A stretch of 64,000 nucleotides of DNA from Vibrio spartinae. GTDB taxonomy: Bacteria; Pseudomonadota; Gammaproteobacteria; Enterobacterales; Vibrionaceae. Positions within the stretch are counted from its first letter, which is position 1, and each line of letters begins with the position of its first letter. Of the stretch, positions 25,588 to 35,443 are shown in pieces. Position numbers and translations under genes: made by a program. The stretch spans positions 859,001 through 923,000 of the forward strand of contig NZ_AP024907.1 in assembly GCF_024347135.1 (NCBI RefSeq). Direction: 5' to 3'. The notes beneath the pieces were generated by a model. The model made no database searches and was not told the DNA's origin. It worked only from the letters and a program-made list of their open reading frames with translations.

Positions 25588-27144
25588 CTATGATTCCGTC
25601 TGCTTCGCTGAAAGGGACTGAACTTCATGGTCAGAGGTGGCGGTCGGTTTATGCCCCGTTTTACGTTCATAGCGACGTTCCCAGTAATCCGCGCCTTTGA
25701 TCCCGAGTTTCACCGGGTTGAACGTATATTGTTTGACGCCTCGCTTCTGTTGTTCTTCATAATCGCTCAAGGCGGACATGGCCGGTTTATTGAGGAAGAA
25801 GATAATCAGAATCCCGATGATATTGAGCCAAGCCATGAGACCAACCCCGATATCCCCCATCGCCCAGGCGAGATTGGCGGCTTTCACTGTACCGTAGAAT
25901 GTTGCACTGAGCAGGACAATTTTCAGTAAGAAAGTCAGCGTCCCGGAGCCAAAACGACGGCAAATGTAGGCGACGTTGGTTTCTGCAATATAGTAGTAGG
26001 CCAAAATCGTGGTAAATGCGAAGAAGAACAGCGCAATGGCAACAAAGGTTTTGCCGACGCCCGGGATCGCTTTTTCAATGGCTATCTGAGTAAATGCCGG
26101 ACTGTTTGCTGCAACATCGGCTGCCAAATGTTGTACGAGGAATGTCCCTTCAACTGCACCTTGAACGTTATAAGCACCCGTAATCAGAATCATGAAGGCG
26201 GTTGCAGAACAGACCAACAGCGTATCAATGTAGATCGAGAAGGACTGAACCAGACCTTGCTGAGCCGGATGTTGTACATGCGCAGCGGCGGCTGCGTGAG
26301 GCCCGGTACCTTGACCGGCTTCGTTCGAGTATACCCCGCGTTTGACACCCCAGCCGATGGCGGCTCCCACACCGGCCATTGGTGTAAACGCATCACCGAT
26401 AATCATGCTGAAGACCTGCGGCACTTGGCTGATGTTGAGCAGGATAATCACGAAAGCGGTAATAATATACGCAAGTGCCATAAAAGGGACGATAATCTGG
26501 GTGAAACTGGCAATACGTTTAACGCCACCGAAAATGATGAAAGCCATCAGAATGGAAACGATCGTCCCGGTCAGGATTTTCGCCATACTGAATGTGCCGA
26601 TTGCGGTCTCGACCATCTCACCGCTGCCGAAAGCCGATTCGATTGCGTTGCCGATACTGTTTGACTGAACCCCCGGTAACAGCACACCGCAGGCGATGAT
26701 GGTCGCAATTGCAAAAATCATCGCATACCACTTTTGGCCCATCGCTTTTTCAATGTAGTAAGCCGGACCACCACGGAACTCACCATCATCTTCTTCTTTA
26801 TAAATTTGAGCCAGTGTTGACTCTGCATAAGCGGTCGCAGCACCGAGGAAAGCGACGACCCACATCCAGAACACTGCCCCCGGGCCACCAAAACCGATTG
26901 CGGCTGCAACACCGGCGATGTTCCCGGTGCCGACTCGTCCGGAAAGAGACACGGCCAAAGCTTGGAAGGAAGAAATTCCTTTCGTTGACGTTTTGGTCGA
27001 GAAGAGTAAGCGGCACATTTCTGCAAAGTGACGGACCTGAACAAAGCGAGTCAGGATCGAATAGAAAAGCCCAGCGCCAAGACACAGGTAAATCAGTGCC
27101 GGGCTCCAGATGATCCCATTCAAAAAATCAACAAATGACTGCAT
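25588..27144 (-). CDS. sodium:alanine/glycine symporter (AGCS family)
   Basis: 518 aa inner-membrane transporter with about 11 hydrophobic helices. AGCS hallmarks are readable: FLNGIIWSPALIYLCLGAGLFYSILTRFVQVRHF at the N terminus, SLSGRVGTGNIAGVAAAIGFGGPGAVFWMWV, and GVKRGVYSNEAGQGTGPHAAAAAHV. It imports alanine, glycine or D-alanine with Na+. The C terminus is a hydrophilic tail rich in Lys/Arg/Ser. I looked for a glycine-riboswitch-like leader upstream and did not see one. Confidence 0.92.
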   Translation of the reverse strand: MQSFVDFLNGIIWSPALIYLCLGAGLFYSILTRFVQVRHFAEMCRLLFSTKTSTKGISSFQALAVSLSGRVGTGNIAGVAAAIGFGGPGAVFWMWVVAFLGAATAYAESTLAQIYKEEDDGEFRGGPAYYIEKAMGQKWYAMIFAIATIIACGVLLPGVQSNSIGNAIESAFGSGEMVETAIGTFSMAKILTGTIVSILMAFIIFGGVKRIASFTQIIVPFMALAYIITAFVIILLNISQVPQVFSMIIGDAFTPMAGVGAAIGWGVKRGVYSNEAGQGTGPHAAAAAHVQHPAQQGLVQSFSIYIDTLLVCSATAFMILITGAYNVQGAVEGTFLVQHLAADVAANSPAFTQIAIEKAIPGVGKTFVAIALFFFAFTTILAYYYIAETNVAYICRRFGSGTLTFLLKIVLLSATFYGTVKAANLAWAMGDIGVGLMAWLNIIGILIIFFLNKPAMSALSDYEEQQKRGVKQYTFNPVKLGIKGADYWERRYERKTGHKPTATSDHEVQSLSAKQTES

Positions 27145-27612
27145 AGTTATTTTCCTGTATTTGAGTGTTGTTGTATGTCATTGAGGCGGTGTTGTGTTTG
27201 CAATATTTTCATCTCAATGTAAAGCAAATGTTAATATATGTGACTTTTCAATGCTATCTATTTTTAATTTGATGTTAAATCTTGATTTGTGCCAAATATT
27301 AGGGGGTATATTCTGGTTTTAAGTGAGATATCGAGTGAATGATGTTAATTTTATGTTTATTTATAGAGTAATAAACAGGTGGTGATTTTTTGTCTTTTAA
27401 GCAAGATGTGACTTGTGAATCGAATGAGATTGATATTTTATTCTGCACCTAGTCGGTATAAAGGTCAGAACTCGGTGAGGTGGTTAAAATTTAAATATTT
27501 TTAGGTGTCAGGCGGTTTCCGAACGGGTCATGAGCGCGGCGCATTATGTTGGTTAAAAATTCTACAAAGCAGGTCAATCGCCCGATGGACCTGCTTTGTG
27601 ATGAACCGTGAT
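27145..27612. other. intergenic region between the AGCS gene and dgt
   Basis: About 470 bp, AT-rich next to the symporter gene, where its leftward promoter must lie, and ending with the dgt terminator at 27564-27599. No gene or riboswitch recognised. Confidence 0.6.
27564..27599 (-). terminator. dgt terminator
   Basis: ACAAAGCAGGTC (27564-27575) pairs with GACCTGCTTTGT (27588-27599). On the minus strand the stem is followed by AGAATTTTTAAC, a good U-tract, directly after the dgt stop. Confidence 0.85.
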
Positions 27613-29139
27613 TTACAAGCTATCAATCACACTCAATGAACGGAATTCGTCAAAAGCAAATTGGTCGGTCATACCACTGATGTAGTCCTGAATGAGCCGA
27701 ACCCGAAAATAATATTCCCAGCTACTTTCATCCAGCGAATATCCTCCGGGAAAACGTCCGGCTTGAATTGCTTTCATCGCATTTTCGTAGGCACGCAGAT
27801 GTTTGTTCGGCAGCTTTTTATATAAGCGGGCCGGGAGAAGCGGTTTACTCTCGCCGTCGGCAATCGCTTCAAACTGCGCTCTGCTCAGTTCCAGTAACGG
27901 TTTATAGAAGTCGAGCAGGCCGGTGATGATCTGATATCCTTGCAGCTCGCGGGCTTCCACTTCTTTATCACAGAAAGCATGTTTTTTGGCGACGTTTTTC
28001 AGGGTTTCGACCAGCACATGTTCGGTACTGTCATCTTCAATCAGTGCCCGGTCAAGATGACCGTGATAAATGGCCTCGATATTGTGGATAAACTGTCTGG
28101 CTGCATGTTTCGGCAGACGCTTGCTGATTTCGACTCTTAAGGTAATAAAAAAGTGACTCACCGCGCAGTTATTGGCGCGCTCAGCACTGTCGAGCGCGGT
28201 CTGAATAATGGTATCCATCATGTCATGAGCTGCATTCGGATAGTCCGCTTGCCGCAGACGTTGATACTCGGCTTTCAGTGCGTCACTGGTCTGTTTGATA
28301 TCAATAATGCCTTTTTCAACTGCATCCTCAATATCGGCAACCCCATATGAAATATCATCAGCCGCTTCCATAATATAAGAGAACGGTGAGCGATTGCCTT
28401 TTTCCATAGAGAGAGAGCGATAAAGCTTATCAATGAAAATCTCTTCACTGAGATAGTAACCCACCTTTTTTTTCAGATACTGAAGTTCACCGGCAGCAAA
28501 CGGATGACCTTCAGCCTGCAATGCCTTCGGGCTCAGTTCATCGCCTCGACGGGTATATTTGAGGATCGCTGAAATCTGCGTGTAGGTCAGGTTGAGGCTG
28601 AGAATCGAATGCACCAACCGGACTGCCTGCGCATTGCCTTCAAATTCGGTGAGATCTTTCTGCAATGGCTCAGGAAGCGGAATGGTTTCTGCTTTTAACG
28701 GAATATAGTGATGGAACCAGTCATTGATCGCTTGCTCACCGAAGTGACCAAAAGGCGGGTTGCCGACATCATGCATCAGACACGCCATTTCAACGACTGA
28801 TTCAAAGTGGCGTTCCAGCGATTCAAGCCCGTAGCGTTCAGCATTCGTCCCCAGCATCTTATAAATTTGCTGCACGATATGGCGCCCGACTTGCTGCACT
28901 TCCATCGAATGTGTCAGACGACTACGGACGGAGGAGTTCCGTTCCAGCGGAAAAACCTGCGTTTTTTGTTGCAGGCGGCGAATCGCCGCAGAGTTGATGA
29001 TCCGGCCGCGATCACTTTCAAAGCACGATAACGACGGGATTTTCCCATTGTGGTTGTATGGAATGATACTTTCTTCTTCGCCGTTACTTTGGTCATAAGG
29101 GCGGTTGAATCTGAATCTGGCTCTGAAATCGATCAACAT
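27613..29139 (-). CDS. dgt: deoxyguanosinetriphosphate triphosphohydrolase
   Basis: 508 aa HD-domain enzyme of the E. coli Dgt type, converting dGTP to deoxyguanosine and triphosphate. The metal-binding set is visible: His77 (RLTHSMEVQQVGR), His123-Asp124 (ACLMHDVGNPPFGHFGEQAI) and a later Asp (MEAADDISYGVADIEDA). The N terminus FESDRGRIINSAAIRRLQQKTQVFPLERN is characteristic. Compared with my memory of E. coli Dgt there is an extra stretch near residues 20-38 (SNGEEESIIPYNHNGKIPSLS). dGTPases can also limit phage by lowering dGTP, but here it looks like the housekeeping gene. Confidence 0.92.
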   Translation of the reverse strand: MLIDFRARFRFNRPYDQSNGEEESIIPYNHNGKIPSLSCFESDRGRIINSAAIRRLQQKTQVFPLERNSSVRSRLTHSMEVQQVGRHIVQQIYKMLGTNAERYGLESLERHFESVVEMACLMHDVGNPPFGHFGEQAINDWFHHYIPLKAETIPLPEPLQKDLTEFEGNAQAVRLVHSILSLNLTYTQISAILKYTRRGDELSPKALQAEGHPFAAGELQYLKKKVGYYLSEEIFIDKLYRSLSMEKGNRSPFSYIMEAADDISYGVADIEDAVEKGIIDIKQTSDALKAEYQRLRQADYPNAAHDMMDTIIQTALDSAERANNCAVSHFFITLRVEISKRLPKHAARQFIHNIEAIYHGHLDRALIEDDSTEHVLVETLKNVAKKHAFCDKEVEARELQGYQIITGLLDFYKPLLELSRAQFEAIADGESKPLLPARLYKKLPNKHLRAYENAMKAIQAGRFPGGYSLDESSWEYYFRVRLIQDYISGMTDQFAFDEFRSLSVIDSL

Positions 29140-29252
29140 AACTGATTCGTTCCATCTGTGTCACACGGGTGTTTGCTATTTAAAACAATTTTTTAACGGA
29201 TGAAAACAGATTCTTATGATTATCGTGACTGATTCGCATCTGAAAGCATTGT

Positions 29253-29678
29253 TTATGACTGGGTTTGAATAAATTTACTGTAGGAACTGAGTTGTCCGTT
29301 AATATACTCGATGCCACAGTGAATATTGTGTTCCGCGCAACCGACGACTTGATACTCAATAATAAATTCACCACTGATCACTTTGATAAATAAGAAACCA
29401 TCAACCACTTTCCACAGACCACGGAGCGTATGGTCACTGAATAAATCTTGTTCGGTCAAAGCGCCGTTCGGCAACAACGATAGGCTTGAGGACGATCCAT
29501 CAAGGTTGACTTTGACCCACGGCTGGTGGTGCACCTCATAAGCGAGGATCTTGCGCCGTTTTTTGAGCCAGTGTTTGAGTTCCTGCGCTTGTGTCGGTGA
29601 CAAGGTGGGTAAGTCTTCCATATCAAGCAGTGCGTGATACTTCTCATACCAGAAGAGTTGTAGGTGGAGTAATTTCAT
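29253..29678 (-). CDS. conserved hypothetical protein upstream of dgt
   Basis: About 141 aa from MKLLHLQLFWYEKYHAL; the frame is open further upstream to 29747, but that extension (rich in Cys, Asn) looks non-native. Features: an N-terminal helical part with a KHWLKKRRKILAYEVHHQPW basic patch, then alternating hydrophobic segments ending in FIIEYQVVGCAEHNIHCGIEYING. No motif recognised. It is in the same direction as dgt, 113 bp before it, and could be co-transcribed. Confidence 0.55.
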   Translation of the reverse strand: MKLLHLQLFWYEKYHALLDMEDLPTLSPTQAQELKHWLKKRRKILAYEVHHQPWVKVNLDGSSSSLSLLPNGALTEQDLFSDHTLRGLWKVVDGFLFIKVISGEFIIEYQVVGCAEHNIHCGIEYINGQLSSYSKFIQTQS

Positions 29679-29862
29679 CAAATTGCGAGCGAGATCAGCG
29701 TTATATGCACAAGTGTTCACCTTGCGACAACCAAGGGAAGATGTCAATTTTTCCGGTTAAACTTTTCGCTCATCAAGCTTGTCAGTCGGTCTCTTTTGTC
29801 CCCGTTTTTTGTTGCCCCCTTTTTTCAAGCTCTTGTGTTGACCCCTTATGTAGAATAAAAGA

Positions 29863-29888
29863 CGGGCAGACATCAATATGTCTGCCCG
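29863..29888 (-). terminator. terminator of the ula operon
   Basis: CGGGCAGAC (29863-29871) pairs with GTCTGCCCG (29880-29888). On the minus strand it is followed by TCTTTTATTC, a U-rich tract, and lies about 70 bp past the ulaE stop. Confidence 0.75.
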
Positions 29889-29928
29889 AACCGATGTACC
29901 TACCCGAATCAATGTACCTATTCGAACC
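29886..29928. repeat. 18-bp tandem repeat
   Basis: Two 18-bp units sharing CCGAA and ATGTACCTA (29886-29903, 29904-29921) plus a partial third (TCGAACC). They lie between the ulaE stop and the operon terminator. Function unknown; 14-bp and 13-bp tandem arrays near 39.9 and 43.2 kb have a similar look. Confidence 0.55.
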
Positions 29929-29954
29929 ATTCTTCCCGACCATGGCCGGAGATT

Positions 29955-30869
29955 TTAATGGACGGACGCTGTCGATCCCGGAAACAACGATTCCGGAAAT
30001 AACGGTGGCAGGTTTGCCACGGTGCAGGCTTGGTTAAGACGCTGCTGTGCCGTGTGAATATTGTCTTGCCAGTGGTCATCTTGAGCCCACATTTCCAGCA
30101 CTAACGGCACGACACAATCGAGTTGTTTGAGTGTGCTGAATACCGCTGAGAAATCCACCTCACCGTCACCGATGACCAAATCGCGGAACTGACCCGGATA
30201 ACCCGGTTTGACCGGATGGGTATCTTTCAGGTGAATCTGTGTGATATGCGGTAAGCTTAGCGCGAGTTCCGTGCAGACATCGTAATTCCAGCCACTGATA
30301 TTACCGACATCCGGATAAGCCGTGAAATAGGGGGAGTGCACCGCACGATTCAGCACTTCAAATTTACTCAGCGCATTGAGGTACGGGGTATCCATTATTT
30401 CTACTGCTAACATAACACCGGCACGTTCTGCCAGTTTTGCCGCACGTTTCATCCCGGCAACAAAATAGGCGTGTGTTTGGGCACTGTTGGGTTCGTAATA
30501 AACATCATACCCGGCTAACTGAATCACTCGGATGCCCAGCTTATAAGCCAGCGTGATGGCTTTTTCCAGATGCAGATCCGCTTGTTGACGAACGTCTGGA
30601 TCCATCGAACCGAATGGGAATTTTCGGTGAGCACTCAGGCACATCGAATGAAGCGGCACCTGAAGTCGCTCACACACATGACGTAAGCCATAAATGGTTT
30701 CATTATCCCAGTCGAGCCGACTGCGTCGCTCATCTGATTCGTCAATCGAGATTTCAAGAAAATCGAACCCCAATGCTCGCGTCGTTGTGAGTTTCTCTTC
30801 CCATGTCATGTCGAGTGGCAGCGCTTTCTCATACAGCCCGGTCCGGTGACGTTGTACATGTCGGTACAT
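29955..30869 (-). CDS. ulaE: L-ribulose-5-phosphate (L-xylulose-5-phosphate) 3-epimerase
   Basis: 304 aa, TIM-barrel sugar-phosphate epimerase of the UlaE/SgaU type. In L-ascorbate breakdown it converts L-xylulose 5-phosphate to L-ribulose 5-phosphate. Matches to remembered UlaE: GLYEKALP, LGFDFLEISIDESDERRSRLDW, SMCLSAHRKFPFGS, GIRVIQLAGYDVYY, AVEIMDTPY (metal Glu), YPDVGNISGW (Asp), QIHLKDTHP (His) and LVLEMWAQ (Glu). The C terminus is about 15 residues longer and low in complexity. Last gene of the operon, 4 bp after ulaD. Confidence 0.92.
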   Translation of the reverse strand: MYRHVQRHRTGLYEKALPLDMTWEEKLTTTRALGFDFLEISIDESDERRSRLDWDNETIYGLRHVCERLQVPLHSMCLSAHRKFPFGSMDPDVRQQADLHLEKAITLAYKLGIRVIQLAGYDVYYEPNSAQTHAYFVAGMKRAAKLAERAGVMLAVEIMDTPYLNALSKFEVLNRAVHSPYFTAYPDVGNISGWNYDVCTELALSLPHITQIHLKDTHPVKPGYPGQFRDLVIGDGEVDFSAVFSTLKQLDCVVPLVLEMWAQDDHWQDNIHTAQQRLNQACTVANLPPLFPESLFPGSTASVH

Positions 30870-30873
30870 CAGA

Positions 30874-31521
30874 CTACCCCCAGAAACGTTCGATCTGCTC
30901 TTTCAGCGCGGCTGCGGTTTCTCCGCCTTTCTCACCGGCGAGCGCTCTGCCGGCAATGAATGTCTTCGCTTTGATGCCCTCAAACAGATAGAGATCTTCC
31001 GGAACGATGCCACCGGTAATCGAGAGTTCTAGCCCTAAATCTGACAATTGACGCATCTTATCCAGATCGCCCGGTGTCCAGCTGACACCGGCCAGCTCTG
31101 CATCACGCGAGCGGTGATAAATGGCCTGAGTGATGCCTAAATCGACCCATGATTTGGCGTCAGCCATGGTCCAGTTTCCATAAATTTCGATCTGAATTTC
31201 ACCGCCGAATTCATCGGCAACCTGCTTACAGGCATCGATGGTTGCGATGTGAGCCGCTGCGGAAACCGTAATCCAGTTTGCGCCAGCCTCAAATGCCATC
31301 CGTGCCAGAATCGCACCGCCGTCGGTCGTTTTCATATCACAGACCAGTAAATGGTCCGGATGATTGTGACGCAGGGTTCTGACGGCATTCATGCCTTCGG
31401 CAAAAGCCAGAATGGTACCGACCTCAATCACATCGACAAAACTTTCGACACGGTGTGCCACTTCAATGGCTGAGGTCAGGTTGGTTTGGTCTAAAGCAAT
31501 TTGAATCATGGGTAGGGTCAT
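30874..31521 (-). CDS. ulaD: 3-keto-L-gulonate-6-phosphate decarboxylase
   Basis: 215 aa, orotidine-phosphate-decarboxylase-like barrel. It decarboxylates 3-keto-L-gulonate 6-phosphate to L-xylulose 5-phosphate. Visible motifs: MIQIALDQTNL (Asp), VGTILAFAEGMNAV, VCDMKTTDGG (Asp/Lys of the D-x-K-x-x-D signature), SVSAAAHIATI-like strand, and SITGGIVPEDLYLF for phosphate binding. ATG 31521 has the SD AAGGATAAATCTC. It lies 5 bp after the HAD gene and 4 bp before ulaE. Confidence 0.93.
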   Translation of the reverse strand: MTLPMIQIALDQTNLTSAIEVAHRVESFVDVIEVGTILAFAEGMNAVRTLRHNHPDHLLVCDMKTTDGGAILARMAFEAGANWITVSAAAHIATIDACKQVADEFGGEIQIEIYGNWTMADAKSWVDLGITQAIYHRSRDAELAGVSWTPGDLDKMRQLSDLGLELSITGGIVPEDLYLFEGIKAKTFIAGRALAGEKGGETAAALKEQIERFWG

Positions 31522-31526
31522 GAGAT

Positions 31527-32348
31527 TTATCCTTGAATTTTCTGTCGTATGAGATGGGCAAGGCCATCGCTATTGTTATCGGTTTGACAGACCTGTTTCG
31601 CGTGAGATTTGACGGTGTCGTCAGCATTCGCCATTGCCACACCCAAGCCGGCATAAGTCAGCATTGAGATATCATTGTGGTTATCGCCGATGGCGATGAC
31701 GTGGTTGGCGTCATACCCCAAAGCGGCCACATATTCGGCCAGTCGTTTGCCTTTGTTGTTCCCTTTGGCTGCAAAATCGATGCGATTTGACCATGAGAAT
31801 TCACCGTTGAATGTCTCTTTCACCCAAGGGTGTTCCGAAAGACGTTCGACGGAGCTTGGCACGCCTTCGACAACGAATTTCCACACGTGATCTGCCTGTT
31901 CTACTAATTGGTGAAATGAATCAATCCGATGGATCTGAGGGCGAATTGACTCTGGGTATTGGTTGGCCCATTTTTCGAGTGCTTCCATATAAACAATCGG
32001 ATTTTGTTTGGCGTAGTTCATCGTATCGGTGACATACAGGACCATTTTCATTTGGTATTGTGTGGCGAGGTCAATGAACTTGCGCGCATCGTCTTTTGCA
32101 ATCGCGTCGTATTGCAAGACGGCTTCATTCTGATAGTCATAGACATACGTTCCGTTGCAGCAAATGATCGGTGTATTCAGCCCCAATTCGAGATAATAGG
32201 GTCTTGCTGCGGTATGATGACGACCGGTGACAATCACGACGTGGCACTGTTGTTGTGCCGCGTGAATCGCCTGTTTCACTTCAGGGTGAATGGTGTGGTC
32301 GTCCGTGAGTACGGTTCCGTCTAAGTCTAATGCAAGCACTTTATACAT
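31527..32348 (-). CDS. Cof-type HAD phosphatase in the ula operon
   Basis: 273 aa HAD-IIB hydrolase. The catalytic loop is at the N terminus (VLALDLDGTVLTDD, Asp8 and Asp10), motif II VIVTGRH, a large C2 cap in the middle, and motif IV IGDNHNDISMLTYAG near residue 220. These enzymes dephosphorylate sugar phosphates or flavin phosphates. It sits between ulaF and ulaD with 5-6 bp gaps, so it is an operon member. E. coli ula has no such gene; a role in removing a dead-end or toxic pathway phosphate is inferred. Confidence 0.85.
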   Translation of the reverse strand: MYKVLALDLDGTVLTDDHTIHPEVKQAIHAAQQQCHVVIVTGRHHTAARPYYLELGLNTPIICCNGTYVYDYQNEAVLQYDAIAKDDARKFIDLATQYQMKMVLYVTDTMNYAKQNPIVYMEALEKWANQYPESIRPQIHRIDSFHQLVEQADHVWKFVVEGVPSSVERLSEHPWVKETFNGEFSWSNRIDFAAKGNNKGKRLAEYVAALGYDANHVIAIGDNHNDISMLTYAGLGVAMANADDTVKSHAKQVCQTDNNSDGLAHLIRQKIQG

Positions 32349-32354
32349 GTAAGA

Positions 32355-33065
32355 TTACCTTTGTCCGTAGTAAGCATTTACACCGTGTTTACGCAGGTAA
32401 TGTTTGTCGGAAAGTTCCTGTTGGATGTTGATTTCCTGATTCAGGAATCGTGTCGCAATCGCCATCGCAGCAACTTCTTCTAACACGACCGCGTGATGTA
32501 CGGCGTCGTTAGCATCGGCCCCCCATGAAAATGGTGCGTGTCCTGCGACAATCACACTGGGGACAGACATCGGTTCAATATGGCGCATGTGAAACGTTTC
32601 GACAATCACCAATCCGGTATTCTTTTCATAGCTATTGATGACTTCGTCACCCGATAGTCGGCGTGTGCAGGGGATGTCCCCGTAAAAATAATCGGCATGG
32701 GTTGTTCCGAGTGCCGGAATATCGCGCTCAGCCTGCGCCCAGATCGTGGCATGACGTGAATGGGTATGAACAATTCCGCCAACGTGGTCAAATGCTCGAT
32801 AAATTTCCAGATGCGTGGCGGTATCACTCGATGGGTTGAGTGTGCCTTCGAGCTGATTGCCAGCCAGATCGACAATCACAATGTCATCGATGGTCATGGT
32901 CTCGTATGCCACGCCGGATGGTTTGATCGCAACCACACCGGCAGCCCGGTCAATTTGCGAGACATTACCCCAGGTAAAGGTGACCAGCCCATAACGCGGG
33001 AGTTGCAGGTTGGCATCCAGCACTTGCTGTTTTAAGGATTGAAATGAATGATCGTGTCCTGACAT
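32355..33065 (-). CDS. ulaF: L-ribulose-5-phosphate 4-epimerase
   Basis: 236 aa class II aldolase/epimerase. It yields D-xylulose 5-phosphate, the last step before the pentose phosphate pathway. Zinc-binding His residues are seen in [16 protein letters not shown] and [35 protein letters not shown] is characteristic, as is [14 protein letters not shown]. Lengths match UlaF/AraD. The gene lies between the HAD phosphatase and the PTS IIA gene with short gaps. Confidence 0.92.
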   Translation of the reverse strand: MSGHDHSFQSLKQQVLDANLQLPRYGLVTFTWGNVSQIDRAAGVVAIKPSGVAYETMTIDDIVIVDLAGNQLEGTLNPSSDTATHLEIYRAFDHVGGIVHTHSRHATIWAQAERDIPALGTTHADYFYGDIPCTRRLSGDEVINSYEKNTGLVIVETFHMRHIEPMSVPSVIVAGHAPFSWGADANDAVHHAVVLEEVAAMAIATRFLNQEINIQQELSDKHYLRKHGVNAYYGQR

Positions 33066-33074
33066 ATTTGTTCC

Positions 33075-33554
33075 TTAAAGTGATGCTTGCGCCAGCGCTG
33101 CATCAATCACTTGCAGTACATCTTCATGGCAACGGCAACGGCGGAGTTTGTCGAGATCAACGCCGGTTTCACTCTCGTCATCATCTAAGACCTGAGTGAC
33201 TTCCATCAGACCTTCCATGTGTTGATCGGAGCTACTGCCGGCCAGCGTGATCAGCACATCAACCGGTTCATCTTCGCCGACAAAGTAGACAGGCTTTTCC
33301 AGTGTTACTAACGCAAACGCTGTACGCACCACGCCATTTTCCGGGCGGGCGTGCGGCATGGCTAACTGCGGTGCTATCACAATGTAAGGGCCCAGCGTTT
33401 CGACACTACTGATAATTGCATCATGGTAAGAGGGGAGAATCGCCCCCGACGCAATCAGGAGGTCGGTGCCGATTTTAATTGCGTCACGCCAGTCCGTGGC
33501 TGATGCTTGTAATTGGATTGAATTGTTATCAATCAGTGACTGTTTCAGTCCCAT
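33075..33554 (-). CDS. ulaC: L-ascorbate PTS, EIIA component
   Basis: 159 aa from ATG 33554, which has GGAG 6 nt upstream; the frame is open to 33611. A PTS EIIA-2 (mannitol/fructose-like) domain with phosphoacceptor His68 in IAPQLAMPHARPENGV. It passes phosphate from HPr to the IIB part of the fused UlaA protein. Placed between the permease gene and ulaF in the operon. Confidence 0.9.
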   Translation of the reverse strand: MGLKQSLIDNNSIQLQASATDWRDAIKIGTDLLIASGAILPSYHDAIISSVETLGPYIVIAPQLAMPHARPENGVVRTAFALVTLEKPVYFVGEDEPVDVLITLAGSSSDQHMEGLMEVTQVLDDDESETGVDLDKLRRCRCHEDVLQVIDAALAQASL

Positions 33555-33685
33555 AATCATCTCCGCGAGGGGCCATCCTGTGACGCAATGAAACGCCAAG
33601 GACAGGCCCATAGTGGTGGTTCAATATTGATGTTGAAAAAAGTGAATAAAGCTAAGCGTGCCGGTTGTACTCCCGAACTGCGCTA

Positions 33686-35443
33686 TCAGTGCTGCGCAAA
33701 GTTTTTATTGATGATATCCAGCAGCTCATCACCGAAAGAGTTTGGGTTCAGCATGTTCTGTACGCCAAGGACAAACTTCCCTTCTCCCGGATCCATTTCC
33801 GAAGAAAGGTGTCTCGATGACACGATAATATCGGTGGTTGCCAGTTTGGATTTGTAATCAGACACGGCACAGGAATCCATGACATGCGGAATGCCCTTTT
33901 TCTCCAGATACTTGCCGATCTTCATTTTCATCATCATGGAAGAGCCCTGACCATTACCACACACCGCCAGAATACTGACCGGACGTTGTCCGTCGTGTGT
34001 TTTCAGGGCCTGTTCTACCGCTTCGAGGACGTCGGGTTCTTCGCTGATTTCAACCATGCCCTGAGCATCTTCTTCTGCTCGCAGACGTTTTGACGCGAAA
34101 AACATATAAATCACCGCCAGTCCGATCAGCGCGAAGAAGAACAGTTTCGACATTGATAGCCCTTGCATGATCGGTGGGAAAACTAAGGCCCAGTCAGCCA
34201 TGCCCATCCAGGCATTAAACGTCACCCCGTGCTGACTGAATAAGTGAATCGCCCATGCAGACCCAAGCACCTCAATGATGCCCATCACAAAGCAGATCTT
34301 CATCACTGCACGCCAGCCACCGAAATGGTTGGCAAACACACCAATTGTGGCGTTGGAGAAGAACATCGGGATAAAGCCGGGAATAATCATGATCGGTGCA
34401 TTGAAAGCGAGCATCGCTAACACCGCAGTAAACTGCCCGATGGCCCCCCACATAAACCCAAATACCATGGCATTGGGAGAAAAGGCATAGATAGCCGCAC
34501 AGTCGATGGCGAGTACCGCATTCGGAATCACGCGTTCAGAAATCCCTTTGAAAGCCTCGGACAGTTCGGCAACGAACATCCGCACCCCGGCGACAATCAC
34601 CTGAATGGCAACCGCGAATTTCAAACCGGTTTCAAGAATATAAATCGTCCAGTGGGTTTTTCCGGCCATGGCCTGAAGGTTATCAAGACCGAAAGAGAGC
34701 AGGATAATGCCAAAGAACACGGTCATGACAATTGCAGTCGCGGCAATACTGTCATGGAAAATGTGTAACCAGCCGGGAAGTTTCAGGTGGTCAACACTGT
34801 CATTTTTGTCCCCGAGTTTGTGGGCAACTTTGGTGGCAATCCAAGAGGCGACTTGCTGTTGGTGACCAATGGAGAATCCGGCCCCGCCAGTTACCGCTTC
34901 GGTTGGTTTAAACATGATGTTTGACGAGATACCCCAGTACAGCGCCATTAACACCGCTGAACAGAGCACGGTTTCCCACATGCCGGCACCCGTGACAAGG
35001 TAAAAGACAGCAATCAGACCGGCTTGTTGGAACATAATATGTCCGGTCAGCATGATGGTCCGAATCCCGGTATAACGGCGAAATAGCACCAGCACAATAT
35101 TAATTGCCAGTGCCAGTAATACCGCATAGCCGACCCATGAATACCGCTCGCCCATGGTCTCCATTGTGGCCATCATCGTCGTATATGGGTCAATCACCGA
35201 ACCTGTTAGTCCGTGGTATTCTGAGAGTTTCGCGATCACGGGCTTAAAGCCTGCGACCAGTGTACCTGCACCGACCTGAACCAGCATAAAACCGACGATG
35301 GTTTTAATTGATCCTTTCAAAATGGTCGTTGCATCTCTTTTTAGCAACCAGTAACCGATGAGAGTGACCAAACCGAGAAGTAACGGGGCTTTGGTCATCA
35401 CTTGGCTGTAAAAAATATAGAAGATGTTATACAAGAACTCCAT
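33686..35443 (-). CDS. ulaA: L-ascorbate PTS permease, fused EIIC-EIIB
   Basis: 585 aa. Residues 1 to about 455 form the UlaA/SgaT IIC membrane domain (multiple helices, [51 protein letters not shown]); after a charged linker, residues about 488-585 are the UlaB IIB domain with phospho-Cys495 ([17 protein letters not shown]). In E. coli these are two proteins (UlaA and UlaB), so this is a fusion. It imports and phosphorylates L-ascorbate to L-ascorbate 6-phosphate. First gene of the leftward operon. Confidence 0.93.
   Translation of the reverse strand: MEFLYNIFYIFYSQVMTKAPLLLGLVTLIGYWLLKRDATTILKGSIKTIVGFMLVQVGAGTLVAGFKPVIAKLSEYHGLTGSVIDPYTTMMATMETMGERYSWVGYAVLLALAINIVLVLFRRYTGIRTIMLTGHIMFQQAGLIAVFYLVTGAGMWETVLCSAVLMALYWGISSNIMFKPTEAVTGGAGFSIGHQQQVASWIATKVAHKLGDKNDSVDHLKLPGWLHIFHDSIAATAIVMTVFFGIILLSFGLDNLQAMAGKTHWTIYILETGLKFAVAIQVIVAGVRMFVAELSEAFKGISERVIPNAVLAIDCAAIYAFSPNAMVFGFMWGAIGQFTAVLAMLAFNAPIMIIPGFIPMFFSNATIGVFANHFGGWRAVMKICFVMGIIEVLGSAWAIHLFSQHGVTFNAWMGMADWALVFPPIMQGLSMSKLFFFALIGLAVIYMFFASKRLRAEEDAQGMVEISEEPDVLEAVEQALKTHDGQRPVSILAVCGNGQGSSMMMKMKIGKYLEKKGIPHVMDSCAVSDYKSKLATTDIIVSSRHLSSEMDPGEGKFVLGVQNMLNPNSFGDELLDIINKNFAQH

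Noticed and set aside
26128..27113. Several long plus-strand frames opposite the AGCS symporter
   Set aside because: Composition reflects the reverse complement of membrane-helix codons; no start sites or motifs.
27145..27612. Possible glycine riboswitch before the AGCS symporter
   Set aside because: Glycine aptamers precede such genes in some vibrios, but the conserved aptamer core sequences were not seen on the relevant strand.
27613..29139. dGTPase as an anti-phage gene
   Set aside because: It has the full housekeeping Dgt architecture and chromosomal neighbours, and lies far from the defence island.
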